Shown here: piece after piece, positions 50,243-59,406 of the stretch
Layout of the letters: every line of letters starts with the position of its first letter
Position numbering within the stretch: position 1 is the stretch's first letter
Origin: Clostridium sp. E02
GTDB lineage: Bacteria; Bacillota; Clostridia; Lachnospirales; Lachnospiraceae
NCBI RefSeq assembly: GCF_003833015.1
Contig: NZ_RJLQ01000002.1
Span: 62,001 to 126,000 of the forward strand
Length of the DNA stretch: 64,000 nt
Reading direction: 5' to 3'
Translations under genes and position numbers: made by a program
The notes under the pieces: generated by a model
Told to the model about the DNA's origin: nothing
Seen by the model: the letters and a program-made list of their open reading frames with translations, nothing else
The model's database searches: none

Positions 50243-51163
50243 ATGGTAACGGTTCTTTTGGCATCTTATAATGGAGAGAAATATTTAAAAGAACAATTGG
50301 ATTCCATATTAAATCAGACGTTTCCAGATATTCGAATTGTAATTTCCGATGATGGCTCCACGGACCAGACTCTTAATATTCTACAACAATATAAAAAAAC
50401 CGCACCTGACCGTGTGTTTTGTCTGTCTGGTACGGGGCATTTTGGAAGTCCCGAGAATAACTTTTTCCATCTTCTAGAGAATGTTTCCGATGAGTATTTG
50501 ATGCTGTCGGATCAAGACGACATATGGGAACTGGAAAAAGTGGAGCTGATGCGAAACGAGATGAAGCATCAAGAACATATCCTTGGAAGAGATACACCCA
50601 TCTTGATTCATACCGATCTTTCCATTATGGATCAGACAGGCGAAATCAAACAGCAGTCCATGGCGAAATACCAGAAGATCCCCACAAAGGATCGAACCCT
50701 TTCCCATTATTTGGTGGAGAATAACATAACAGGCAATACCATTATGATAAATCAAGCATTTCAGCCATTTTTTTCTTATATACCGGAGACCTGCATGATG
50801 CATGACTGGTGGATGGGACTTTTGGGATGCTGCTTTGGAAGAATCGTCTACATGGAAAAACCATTGGTGCGATATCGACAGCACGAGACCAATCAGCTTG
50901 GGTCAAAAAGTGGATTCAGACAGTGTCTTAGCAGATTCAAAAATGAAGAAAAAGTGAGAGAAAATTATAGTCGCATGTTTCGGCAGGCAGAACTTTTTTA
51001 CACGCAGTACTCAAAGAACTTAACCGAAGAACAAAGAGAACTGATCCAAGGATTTTTAAGCCTCAGACAGAAAAATCGCCTAGGTAAAATAATCACCATT
51101 ATAAAATTTAAATTCTTTAAAAGTACCCCGATCAGGACCCTTGGCCAGATGTTTTTCATCTGA
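50243..51163 (+). CDS. glycosyltransferase family 2
   Basis: A 306-residue GT-A transferase with VTVLLASYNGEKYLKEQLDS, the nucleotide site VISDDGSTDQTL, the DxD-like SDQDDIWE (about 92) and a later MHDWWMGLLG catalytic region. RYRQHETNQLGSKSGF is typical of the rhamnosyltransferase subgroup. It starts 24 bases after the preceding transferase, with AAAGGGG upstream. It should add one sugar in the surface glycan; donor and linkage are unknown. Confidence 0.88.
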   Translation: MVTVLLASYNGEKYLKEQLDSILNQTFPDIRIVISDDGSTDQTLNILQQYKKTAPDRVFCLSGTGHFGSPENNFFHLLENVSDEYLMLSDQDDIWELEKVELMRNEMKHQEHILGRDTPILIHTDLSIMDQTGEIKQQSMAKYQKIPTKDRTLSHYLVENNITGNTIMINQAFQPFFSYIPETCMMHDWWMGLLGCCFGRIVYMEKPLVRYRQHETNQLGSKSGFRQCLSRFKNEEKVRENYSRMFRQAELFYTQYSKNLTEEQRELIQGFLSLRQKNRLGKIITIIKFKFFKSTPIRTLGQMFFI

Positions 51164-51201
51164 CTTTATAATAGAAGCTTAAAAGCGGAGGATGAAAACA
51201 T

Positions 51202-52311
51202 ATGTTACCAGAAGAAAAGGATATCTTAGTGACAAAGGCATCGATGCCATCTTATGAAGAATTCATAGAAGAAATCAAACCTATCTGGGAGTCTGCCTGG
51301 ATGACCAATATGGGAGAATTCCACGACAGGCTTATGGATCAGTTGAAAGAATATTTAAGGGCAGAGAACCTTCTATTATTTGTCAATGGTCACATGGCGC
51401 TTGAGATGGCGCTGCAAGCCATGGATCTTTCGGGGGAAGTAATTACAACCCCGTTTTCCTTTGCTTCCACCACCCATGCCATTGTTAGAAACAATCTTAC
51501 CCCCGTTTTCTGTGACATCAGGGAAGAGGATTATACCATAGATCCAGATCAGATTGAACGTCTCATAACCCCTAAGACCTCAGCAATCGTGCCGGTGCAT
51601 GTCTATGGGAACGTTTGTCAGGTAGAGGCGATTGAGCGGATAGCAAAGAAGCATAATTTAAAGGTGATCTACGATGCCGCCCATGCGTTTGGGGTAGAAG
51701 TAAAAGGAAGAGGAATCGGAACTTTTGGGGATGCCTCCATGTTCAGTTTCCATGCAACGAAGGTTTTTAATACCATAGAAGGTGGGGCGGTAACGTTTCA
51801 AAACCCTAAATTGGAGATTCTATTTAACTATTTAAAAAACTTTGGAATTACAGGAAAAGAATCGGTGGAATATATCGGCGGAAATGCCAAGATGAATGAA
51901 TTTCAGGCAGCAATGGGAATCTGCAATCTGCGCCATGTGGATGAGAACATTAATAAGCGCAAGCAGGTGGCCATGCAGTATAAGAAAAGGCTGGAAGGTG
52001 TTTGCGGTATCCGGCTAAATAAAGAGAAAGAGGGAATCCGCTCTAATTATGCGTATTATCCGGTGGTATTTGATGGATATTGCCTCACGAGGGATCAGGT
52101 CTATGATCGTTTGGCTTCCCATCATATTTATGCCAGAAAATACTTTTACCCACTGATTACAGAGTTTGACTGTTACCGGGATCGTTTTCAAGACATCAGT
52201 CTCCCAAGAGCAAAAAAGGCAGCAGAGAGTGTTCTGACGCTTCCTATGTATCCTCAGCTTTCCCTGTCAGAAGTTGACCGGATCTGTGATGTGATAGTAG
52301 GAGCCAGATAA
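51202..52311 (+). CDS. DegT/DnrJ/EryC1 family sugar aminotransferase
   Basis: A 369-residue PLP-dependent aminotransferase acting on keto-sugar nucleotides. FVNGHMALEMALQAMDLSG corresponds to the PLP phosphate site, YDAAHAFGVEVKGRGIGTFG carries the aspartate that holds the pyridine ring, and the Schiff-base lysine lies in SFHATKVFNTIEGG (about 190). The C-terminal YYPVVFDGYCLTRDQVYDRL is typical. It would place an amino group on a sugar of the glycan. The ATP-grasp gene follows after 12 bases, which suggests the amine is then acylated. GGAGG lies upstream. Confidence 0.9.
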   Translation: MLPEEKDILVTKASMPSYEEFIEEIKPIWESAWMTNMGEFHDRLMDQLKEYLRAENLLLFVNGHMALEMALQAMDLSGEVITTPFSFASTTHAIVRNNLTPVFCDIREEDYTIDPDQIERLITPKTSAIVPVHVYGNVCQVEAIERIAKKHNLKVIYDAAHAFGVEVKGRGIGTFGDASMFSFHATKVFNTIEGGAVTFQNPKLEILFNYLKNFGITGKESVEYIGGNAKMNEFQAAMGICNLRHVDENINKRKQVAMQYKKRLEGVCGIRLNKEKEGIRSNYAYYPVVFDGYCLTRDQVYDRLASHHIYARKYFYPLITEFDCYRDRFQDISLPRAKKAAESVLTLPMYPQLSLSEVDRICDVIVGAR

Positions 52312-52323
52312 GGAGAGATAGAT

Positions 52324-53307
52324 ATGAATACAGTAGTGGTGACGGCCATTGGATCATTTTCAGCCGATGTAGTAATAAAAAATTTAAAAAATATGGGGAT
52401 TCGGGTAATTGGCTGTGACATCTATCCCAGAGAGTGGATTGCAGATTCTATGAATGTGGATTCCTTTTATCAGGTTCCTTATGCCACGGATGAGGCCAAA
52501 TACGTGGAAGCGGTCCTTTCTCTCTGTGAAAAAGAGAAAGCCGATGGGCTGCTGGTACTAACGGATGTAGAAGTGGATGTGTGGAATCGGAACCGGGAAT
52601 TCTTAGAAAAACAAGGTGTTTTACTGTGCCTTTCTAAAAAAGAAACCATAGAGGTCTGTAGAGATAAAAGAAGTTTGTATCAAGTCTTAAGGGAACAAGG
52701 GGTTGGTAATCCCATTCCTACGATCCGTCTTAATGAAAGCGCAGGAGAAGAAATTTCTTTTCCCATGGTAATTAAGCCCTACAATGGAAGAAGCAGCCAG
52801 GGACTTTTCTACCTTAACACACAGGAAGAATATGACCAGTGGGTCAAAGGGAAAGATCTGGATCAATATGTAAAACAACCATTTCTAAAGGGAAGCATTC
52901 TCACTGTGGATGTGGTCAGGCAAGAAGAGTCCAACACCACAGTGACGATAGGTAGAAGAGAACTTCTTCGAACAGCAAGTGGCGCAGGCACTTCAGTGTT
53001 TGTCTTTTCTGCCCCCCAACTGGAAGCGGAATGTGAAAAAATTGCCCAGGTGTTACAGATTAGAGGGTGCGTTAACTTTGAATTCATAGAAACAGAAGAT
53101 AAAACCGTTCACTTTCTAGAGTGCAATCCTCGCTTTTCTGGAGGAGTGGAATTTTCCTGTATGGCAGGATATGACTGTATTTCAAACCATATTCGATGCT
53201 TCACCGAAGATACCATAGACGTAGCAGGGGAGAAAGTGGAGCTGTATATTGCAAGGAAGTATGAAGAATATATAACAAAGAGAATGAATGGGAGAACCCT
53301 ATGTTAG
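52324..53307 (+). CDS. ATP-grasp ligase of the glycan locus
   Basis: A 327-residue ATP-grasp protein of the CarB-like group. A Rossmann-like N-terminus (VVTAIGSFSADVVIKNLKNM) precedes the ATP-binding part: lysine in PMVIKPYNGRSSQGL (about 150), and the metal-binding acidic end VNFEFIETEDKTVHFLECNP with RFSGG (about 250-275). Such ligases join a carboxylate to an amine. Next to a sugar aminotransferase it may couple an amino acid or other acid to an amino sugar; this is inference. It overlaps the next glycosyltransferase gene by 7 bases. Confidence 0.82.
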   Translation: MNTVVVTAIGSFSADVVIKNLKNMGIRVIGCDIYPREWIADSMNVDSFYQVPYATDEAKYVEAVLSLCEKEKADGLLVLTDVEVDVWNRNREFLEKQGVLLCLSKKETIEVCRDKRSLYQVLREQGVGNPIPTIRLNESAGEEISFPMVIKPYNGRSSQGLFYLNTQEEYDQWVKGKDLDQYVKQPFLKGSILTVDVVRQEESNTTVTIGRRELLRTASGAGTSVFVFSAPQLEAECEKIAQVLQIRGCVNFEFIETEDKTVHFLECNPRFSGGVEFSCMAGYDCISNHIRCFTEDTIDVAGEKVELYIARKYEEYITKRMNGRTLC

Positions 53308-54260
53308 CAAGTATCAATTGTGTGACCTATAACCATGCCTCATACATCAGACAGGCACTGGATAGCTTTCTCATGCAGAAAACAGATTTTGATTATGAAA
53401 TATTGGTTCATGACGATGCATCCACCGATGGAACCAGTGAGATCATAAGGGAGTATGCAGCAAAATACCCAGGTAAAATCAAACCACTTATCCAGACGGA
53501 AAACCAGTATTCCCAGGGCATTGATAACATCAGTGGTGCGTTTAATTTTCCAAGAGCCAGTGGAAAATATATCTTTATGTGCGATGGAGATGATTATTTT
53601 GTCTCTCCTTATAAGCTGCAAAAGCAGGTAGATTATATGGAGGCAAATAAAGATTGTACACTTTGTATCCATAGTGCAGCGATCCATCTGGTAGGAAAGG
53701 CTTTCACCAAAAAGCAGATGAGACCTTACACAAACAGCAGAAAGATTACTCCGCAAGAGATGATTGACAAAACATCTGGATATGCCATGTCCTCCATGGC
53801 TTTCCCTTTAAGCCTTGTAAAAGAACTACCAGATTACTATGTGGATTGCCCCGTGGGAGATACTCCGATCCAGTTGATGGCAGCAGAAAAAGGGTATGGT
53901 TACTATTTTGATGAGCCCATGAGTGCATATCGGGTAGGGGTGGCTGGTTCTTGGACCGTATCAGGTAAAAGTGGAGATTATGCCAGAAAACAGAAGACTT
54001 ACTATGAACGGATGAAACGTGTCTATAAGGAGTTTGATTCTGCCACAAAGGGACGGTTCCATAGAGCGGTAAGAAGTGCATCTTTAAGAACTTACTATCA
54101 GACCATGGTCAACACAAGACAATTTAAAGAAATCTATAAACGGGAATTTAGAACTTTTTATAAAGAGCTGGATCGAACAACCCGGGCATTGATTTTCCTT
54201 GAGTGTCGGACACCGCTTCTCTACCAGTGGATGAGAGAAAAATACACAGGTCAAAAATAA
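53301..54260 (+). CDS. glycosyltransferase family 2
   Basis: A 319-residue GT-A transferase: SINCVTYNHASYIRQALDSF, VHDDASTDGTSEII and the metal site FMCDGDDYFV (about 92). The segment YYVDCPVGDTPIQLMAAEKG precedes a basic C-terminus. It overlaps the ATP-grasp gene by 7 bases and therefore belongs to the same transcript. It resembles clostridial and streptococcal capsule transferases. It is convergent with the L,D-transpeptidase gene and ends at a shared terminator. Confidence 0.88.
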   Translation: MLASINCVTYNHASYIRQALDSFLMQKTDFDYEILVHDDASTDGTSEIIREYAAKYPGKIKPLIQTENQYSQGIDNISGAFNFPRASGKYIFMCDGDDYFVSPYKLQKQVDYMEANKDCTLCIHSAAIHLVGKAFTKKQMRPYTNSRKITPQEMIDKTSGYAMSSMAFPLSLVKELPDYYVDCPVGDTPIQLMAAEKGYGYYFDEPMSAYRVGVAGSWTVSGKSGDYARKQKTYYERMKRVYKEFDSATKGRFHRAVRSASLRTYYQTMVNTRQFKEIYKREFRTFYKELDRTTRALIFLECRTPLLYQWMREKYTGQK

Positions 54261-54307
54261 AAGACAGGAAAAGATCGGCATACGCCAGATACTTCCCTGT
54301 CTTTCGG
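54260..54307. terminator. bidirectional terminator inside the glycan locus
   Basis: AAAGACAGG (54260-54268) pairs with CCTGTCTTT (54296-54304) across a 27-base loop, between convergent genes. Confidence 0.6.
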
Positions 54308-54326
54308 AGAAATCAATGACAAAAAC

Positions 54327-55763
54327 TTACTGTACTACGTTGGGATCGGTTGGATCCCAAGTCTGAGTCTCCGGTATAATCTGTTCAATGGCAGGACGTT
54401 CAAAGGGTCCTGGAACAGGTGATTCATAAATATTTACGGTAGTTCCGATGGCACAATGATCGTAGATCCATTTGGCATCTCGGGTCAGCAGTCGGATGCA
54501 TCCGGCCGATTCGGCGATGCTTAAATAATTATAGGTCGTTGGATCTAGTGTTTTATTATCTGGTTTGCTGTAAAGAATGGAATGGATCAAAAACCCTTTA
54601 TAAACCCTTGTTGCATACTGGGTGTAAATTCCGTGATTCATATCTCTCCAGCGGTATTTGATTGGTGTCTGATAGGTACCAAGTGGAGTATCTGATCCTG
54701 TGGAAGTCAAAAACGTCTTTACTGGAATGATAAACCCGTTCTGTCCGTCTTTGCCATAAACGGTCATGGTGTTCATCTGTTTGTTGATTTGGATTAAAAA
54801 TGGTCCTTTGTTTCCTAGGATTGGTTCTAAGTCGGAAAGGAGACGACCCGTTTCATCAAAGTAGTATTTGTATCCGTCGATATACTGCCAACCAGTAACT
54901 GGATTGGAATCAACAAAATAATACCTCTGGTTTCCATCCCATGCCCAGCCAGTAAAAGCGGTTCCGTCGCCGTTATAATACCGGAGCGAACCGTCAATCT
55001 GCTGCATTCCGTCGGGACCAGCAGAAATAAGTGGTGTTTCCATTGCATATGGAAATTGAGTATTCTTTGCAAAAAATGCCATACGAAATTCTGTTATGTA
55101 ATGTCCCGTTCCCATGGTTCCTGCGCTGGCTCCGTTCTTAGCCCAGTCTGTGACGGTTCCATCCTCAAGCTTCGCCGAGTAGTAGAGATCAAAGCGGTTG
55201 TTTACATATCCAGAAAACCGCATCTGTATCGCCTCGATGTTAATATCATTGGGGTAATTGGTGGTTTGCTGACCGTTCATCACCCAGGGAGACCAACCGG
55301 TGCTTGCTGTATAGCTCCGGTATAATACGTTTCCTACAATGTTCGTTAAAAACGTGGACATACCGTGGAACCCCTCGCCGTTATTTGTTATCCATGCATC
55401 ATTTACAAATGGCTGGGACCAGTTACTGTCACCTACCATAACCGTAGTCTGGAGCCGGGGGGTATTGGCTTTTAATGCTTCCTGAGCGGCTTTCTCCGCT
55501 TCATCGACAACACCATCTTCGCCGCCGGCGTCTCCTTCCTGTTCCATGTCTATGCCGGCATTTGCCAAAGCGGTTTCTGCTTCTTCTGTAGTGACATTCC
55601 CCGTCGACTTGCCATCTTCTTTCTGGTTGTCAGACTCACTAATTGGGACGCCATTCTTGAAGCCCGGTCCGAAAGACTCTTTTGCAAAGGAAAAAGAAGC
55701 CTGTCCCAGGACAAGAGCAGCCGTGAAACAAAATGCCATCAGGCCGCGTGTCAGTTTTCGCAT
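54327..55763 (-). CDS. secreted L,D-transpeptidase with cell-wall-binding repeats
   Basis: A 478-residue exported enzyme. The signal peptide (about 1-27) is followed by an acidic linker (30-100), a beta-rich region of the hydrophobic tryptophan-repeat kind (GWSPWVMNGQQTTNYPNDIN, AIQMRFSGYVNNRFDLYYSA) and two aromatic wall-binding repeats at about 250-310 (TAFTGWAWDGNQRYYF). The YkuD catalytic domain spans about 320-450: the histidine in GFLIHSILYSKP and the catalytic cysteine in ESAGCIRLLTRDAKWIYDH. It forms 3-3 crosslinks or attaches proteins to peptidoglycan. It lies opposite to the glycan genes around it. Confidence 0.88.
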   Translation of the reverse strand: MRKLTRGLMAFCFTAALVLGQASFSFAKESFGPGFKNGVPISESDNQKEDGKSTGNVTTEEAETALANAGIDMEQEGDAGGEDGVVDEAEKAAQEALKANTPRLQTTVMVGDSNWSQPFVNDAWITNNGEGFHGMSTFLTNIVGNVLYRSYTASTGWSPWVMNGQQTTNYPNDINIEAIQMRFSGYVNNRFDLYYSAKLEDGTVTDWAKNGASAGTMGTGHYITEFRMAFFAKNTQFPYAMETPLISAGPDGMQQIDGSLRYYNGDGTAFTGWAWDGNQRYYFVDSNPVTGWQYIDGYKYYFDETGRLLSDLEPILGNKGPFLIQINKQMNTMTVYGKDGQNGFIIPVKTFLTSTGSDTPLGTYQTPIKYRWRDMNHGIYTQYATRVYKGFLIHSILYSKPDNKTLDPTTYNYLSIAESAGCIRLLTRDAKWIYDHCAIGTTVNIYESPVPGPFERPAIEQIIPETQTWDPTDPNVVQ

Positions 55764-55846
55764 AATTTAAAACCTCCTGAATTTATGTAATAAATACTAT
55801 ATTCCATAACACTTTATCACAAACAAATCTAAAATGCTATATACGA

Positions 55847-55875
55847 TTTACATTTACTGGGTAATATAGTACAAT
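55847..55875 (+). promoter_or_regulatory. promoter of the first flippase, glycan-locus type
   Basis: TTTACA (55847-55852), a 17-base spacer with CTGGGTA and ATATAG, then TACAAT (55870-55875). Confidence 0.68.
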
Positions 55876-55917
55876 AAGGCGGAAATGTCAATTGGAAATA
55901 CGAGGAGAAAACCTAGT

Positions 55918-57360
55918 ATGTATCAGGAAAATATAAAAGAAAAAGTGCTTTCTGGCCTGTTCTGGAAAGTCATGGAAAATGGGGGAACTCAAGGGATTCA
56001 GTTTCTGGTTTCCGTCCTTCTTGCCCGTATGCTGACACCAGCGGAGTCTGGGGAAGTCATGCTGATTATGATATTTATTACCATAGGAAATGTATTCGTA
56101 CAGAGTGGATTTAACACCTCTCTAATTCAGAAGCCTCATGTAGAGGAAGCAGACTATTCCTCTGCTTTTTTCATGAGTGCTGCCATCGCAGCGGTGCTTT
56201 ATGCACTGCTTTTTCTGTCTGCACCTCTGATTGCGTCTTTTTATGGACAACCAGTGTTTCAACCGGCGATTCGGGTCATGGCGATTACCTTGTTTTTTGG
56301 AGCAGCCATTTCCGTTCAATCTGCATCCGCTGCAAGGAATATGGAGTTTCGCAAATTATGCATTGCCAGTTTGTTTGCAGCGCTTGGTTCTGGCTTCATC
56401 GGTGTGGGACTGGCGGTAAAGGGGTATGGGTTGTGGTCTCTTGTTATGCAGCAGTTTTTTTACAGCCTGTTTCTCATGGTTTTGCTTCATTTTCAAAGGA
56501 CTTGGATTCCCAGATTTTTGTTTTCTGCGAAAAAGGCAGGAGAACTTTTTTCTTATGGCTGGAAGATCCTGTTATCGGGTCTGATTGATACGATTTTTAC
56601 CAATGTTTATGGACTTGTGATCGGAAAAATATATAATACGGATATGATGGGGCAATACTCAAGAGGGAACCAGTTTCCAGCTTTGATTGCCAATAACTTA
56701 GGTGCGGCGATCCAGTCCGTTATGCTTCCAGCATTTTCTGCCTATCAGACCGATCGGAATCGGGTGAGAAATATGGTGAGAAGATCCATTACCACAAGCT
56801 CTTATCTGGTATTTCCTATGATGGCAGGGCTAATTGCAGTCGCAGAACCCATGGTGAAGCTTCTATTGACCGATCAGTATCTGCCCTGCGTTCCTATGCT
56901 CCGCCTGCTTTGTGTGGCGTATGCTACCTGGCCTCTCCATGTGGCAAACCTACAGGCTATAAACGCACTGGGGCGTAGCGAGATATTTTTAAAACTGGAA
57001 GTAATTAAAAAGGCAGTCAGTGTGGCCGCTCTTATAATAAGCATCCCATTTGGGATCTATACCATGGTGGCGTTACGTGCGGTTACCGACTTTATCTGTA
57101 CATTTATCAATTCCTATCCCAATAAAAAGTTGTTAAATTATAGCTTTTTAGAACAATGGAGGGATGTATTCCCATCTTTTATCTTGTCAGCCATCATGTG
57201 TGCACTGGTCTATGGGGTACAGTTTTTAATAGAAGGAACGTTACTTACGCTTGTCGTTCAGATCTTCGTGGGAGTCGTATCCTATGTGGGTCTATCTTGG
57301 CTTTTTAAAATCGAAAGCTTTTTCTACCTGTGCCGTACCGCAGGGATACTGAAACGGTAG
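55918..57360 (+). CDS. lipopolysaccharide/oligosaccharide flippase (Wzx-like, MATE fold)
   Basis: A 480-residue polytopic protein with 12-14 hydrophobic segments. It begins VLSGLFWKVMENGGTQGIQF, then FLVSVLLARMLTPAESGEVM, the usual start of the WzxC/PST exporters, and has FNTSLIQKPHVEEADYSSAF characteristic of that group. It should flip lipid-linked glycan units to the outside. The start at 55918 follows GAGGAG by 10 bases; the frame opens 11 codons earlier. It has its own promoter. A second, different flippase follows. Confidence 0.88.
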   Translation: MYQENIKEKVLSGLFWKVMENGGTQGIQFLVSVLLARMLTPAESGEVMLIMIFITIGNVFVQSGFNTSLIQKPHVEEADYSSAFFMSAAIAAVLYALLFLSAPLIASFYGQPVFQPAIRVMAITLFFGAAISVQSASAARNMEFRKLCIASLFAALGSGFIGVGLAVKGYGLWSLVMQQFFYSLFLMVLLHFQRTWIPRFLFSAKKAGELFSYGWKILLSGLIDTIFTNVYGLVIGKIYNTDMMGQYSRGNQFPALIANNLGAAIQSVMLPAFSAYQTDRNRVRNMVRRSITTSSYLVFPMMAGLIAVAEPMVKLLLTDQYLPCVPMLRLLCVAYATWPLHVANLQAINALGRSEIFLKLEVIKKAVSVAALIISIPFGIYTMVALRAVTDFICTFINSYPNKKLLNYSFLEQWRDVFPSFILSAIMCALVYGVQFLIEGTLLTLVVQIFVGVVSYVGLSWLFKIESFFYLCRTAGILKR

Positions 57361-57373
57361 TGGGTAGTTCTGG

Positions 57374-57402
57374 TTTACATTTTAAAGGGGATATTGTAGA
57401 AT
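57374..57402 (+). promoter_or_regulatory. promoter of the second flippase, glycan-locus type
   Basis: TTTACA (57374-57379), a 17-base spacer with AAGGGGA and ATATTG, then TAGAAT (57397-57402). Confidence 0.6.
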
Positions 57403-57436
57403 ATAGAAACACGAAACAGGAAACAGAGGAATAAAA

Positions 57437-58693
57437 ATGGAACGAAAAAACATGGCATGGAACATGATAGGAAGCCTGATCTATGCAGGCTCTAGCATGC
57501 TATTAACAGCCTTGGTCAACCATCTGGTGGGAACAAGTCAGGGAGGAATCTTTGGCTTTGCTTTCAGCACCTTCGGACAGCAGATGTTTCTGGTGGCCTA
57601 TTTTGGTATGAGACCGCTGCAGAGCACAGACATAAGGGGAACCTATACCTTCGGTGAATACCGGCTGGCACGTCTGATTACCTGTACGGGTGCCGTATTG
57701 TTTGGAATCGGATATCTGCTCTACCAGTTTTACGTGTCACCCTCCGGTTATACCGTGGAAAAAGGACTGGTGGTGTTTTTGATGGTTTTATATAAAGTCC
57801 TTGATGGATACGCAGATGTCTATGAATCGGAATTTCAACGAGTGGGGAAGCTTTATTTAACCGGACAAGCAATGGCCTTGCGGACCCTTTTATCGGTAGT
57901 TTGTTTCTTGGGAACGCTGGCAGTGACAAGGAATCTGGTTTTTTCCAGTGCGGTAGCAGTTCTTTCTCAGGGCGCAGGAATTTTTTTGTTTGACCGGAAA
58001 ATCTCTCTTACCCTTACAAAGATTCAGTATTCTCGTACACAAAATAAGCAATGGAACATCTTACACGATGGCTTTTTGTTGTTCTTATCTGTGTTTCTTG
58101 ATGGGCTTATCTTTGCCATGGCAAAATATGCCGTGGATGCCCAGATGACCTCCACAGACAATGCGGTATTTGTAGCTATTTTCATGCCGACTTCGATCAT
58201 TAACCTGGCGGCCAATTTTGTAATACGTCCATTTTTGACCCGGCTCTCCGCCTTGTGGGAGGAGAAAAATTTTCCAAAATTCAAACAGATGTTACAACGG
58301 TTAACCAGCATTATCATAGGACTGACTGTGATTGCCTTAATCGGGGCATGGTTTCTCGGGGCACCGGTCCTTGGGGCAATCTCCAATGTAGAGCTTATGC
58401 CATACCGCACTGGACTTTTGGCCATTATTCTGGGAGGGGGGTTCTTTGCGGTTATGAATCTCTTCTATTATGTACTTGTTATTATGAAGAAACAAAAACT
58501 TATCTTTCTTGGCTATGTTCCGGTTTGCATCGCATCCTTTTTTCTATCCTACTGGTTTGTAAAAGTAGGAGGAATCAATGGAGGGGCATGTTCCTATCTG
58601 ATTGAAATGCTGCTTTTGATGCTATGTTTTGTATATCAGGCAGGAAAGGTATTTGTGACGGAAGAAAAGAAACGGAGGAACCAGTGGGAATGA
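57437..58693 (+). CDS. second polysaccharide flippase-like membrane protein
   Basis: A 418-residue protein with about 12 membrane segments (MIGSLIYAGSSMLLTALVNH, FVAIFMPTSIINLAANFVIR and others). The pattern fits the MOP/MATE exporter superfamily, though it lacks the motifs of WzxC seen in the preceding gene and is shorter. It may export a second glycan or the same one at another stage. AGAGGAAT precedes the ATG. The next glycosyltransferase begins inside its last 4 bases, showing co-translation. Confidence 0.8.
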   Translation: MERKNMAWNMIGSLIYAGSSMLLTALVNHLVGTSQGGIFGFAFSTFGQQMFLVAYFGMRPLQSTDIRGTYTFGEYRLARLITCTGAVLFGIGYLLYQFYVSPSGYTVEKGLVVFLMVLYKVLDGYADVYESEFQRVGKLYLTGQAMALRTLLSVVCFLGTLAVTRNLVFSSAVAVLSQGAGIFLFDRKISLTLTKIQYSRTQNKQWNILHDGFLLFLSVFLDGLIFAMAKYAVDAQMTSTDNAVFVAIFMPTSIINLAANFVIRPFLTRLSALWEEKNFPKFKQMLQRLTSIIIGLTVIALIGAWFLGAPVLGAISNVELMPYRTGLLAIILGGGFFAVMNLFYYVLVIMKKQKLIFLGYVPVCIASFFLSYWFVKVGGINGGACSYLIEMLLLMLCFVYQAGKVFVTEEKKRRNQWE

Positions 58694-59388
58694 AGGAACG
58701 GGTGCTGGTAGTCATACCTGCTTATAACGAAGCATTGAATATCGAACGGGTGGTAGGGGAAGTGATCGAAAACTACCCGATGTATGATTATGTGATTATA
58801 AATGACGGATCTACCGATCATACGGCTAAAATTTGTAGAGAGCATGGTTGGAAGATCATTGATTTACCAATGAACTTAGGGCTAGCCGGTGCGTTTCAAA
58901 CTGGATTAAAATATGCACACCGCAAAGGGTATGCGTACGCCATCCAGTTTGACGGAGACGGACAACACAGGCCAGAATTCATTCTTCCGATGAAAGAGAA
59001 GATGGATGAAGGATATGATATTGTGATCGGGTCTCGCTTCTTAACAGAGAAAAAGCCACGTTCTATAAGAATGCTTGGCAGCAGGCTGCTTAGCCTTGCG
59101 ATCTGGTTTACCACAGGGGTGAGAGTAAAAGATCCCACATCAGGAATGCGCATGTTTAATCGGAAGATGATTAAAGAATTTGCAGATGGTTTAAACTATG
59201 GACCAGAGCCGGATACCATATCTTATTTAATCAGACAGGGAGCAGATGTAGCAGAGATTCCTGTGGTTATGGATGAAAGGCTTCTTGGAGAAAGTTATTT
59301 AAACCCATTGAATGCGGCACGTTACATGGGAAAGATGATGTTTTCCATCTTGTTTGTACAAAGCTTCCGCATACGAAACAGAGGATAA
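58690..59388 (+). CDS. glycosyltransferase family 2, polyprenyl-phosphate sugar synthase type
   Basis: A 232-residue transferase like dolichol-phosphate mannosyltransferases: VLVVIPAYNEALNIERVV, VIINDGSTDHTAKI, the metal site QFDGDGQHRPEFI (about 95) and SGMRMFNRKMIKEF. It has no C-terminal membrane segments. Enzymes of this kind charge undecaprenyl phosphate with one sugar for later use outside the membrane. A small DUF2304 membrane protein follows, a common neighbour. The ATG at 58690 follows GGAGGAACC by 8 bases; an earlier in-frame start lies in the flippase gene. Confidence 0.9.
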   Translation: MKERVLVVIPAYNEALNIERVVGEVIENYPMYDYVIINDGSTDHTAKICREHGWKIIDLPMNLGLAGAFQTGLKYAHRKGYAYAIQFDGDGQHRPEFILPMKEKMDEGYDIVIGSRFLTEKKPRSIRMLGSRLLSLAIWFTTGVRVKDPTSGMRMFNRKMIKEFADGLNYGPEPDTISYLIRQGADVAEIPVVMDERLLGESYLNPLNAARYMGKMMFSILFVQSFRIRNRG

Positions 59389-59406
59389 AGGAAGGGAGAA
59401 CGTGAT

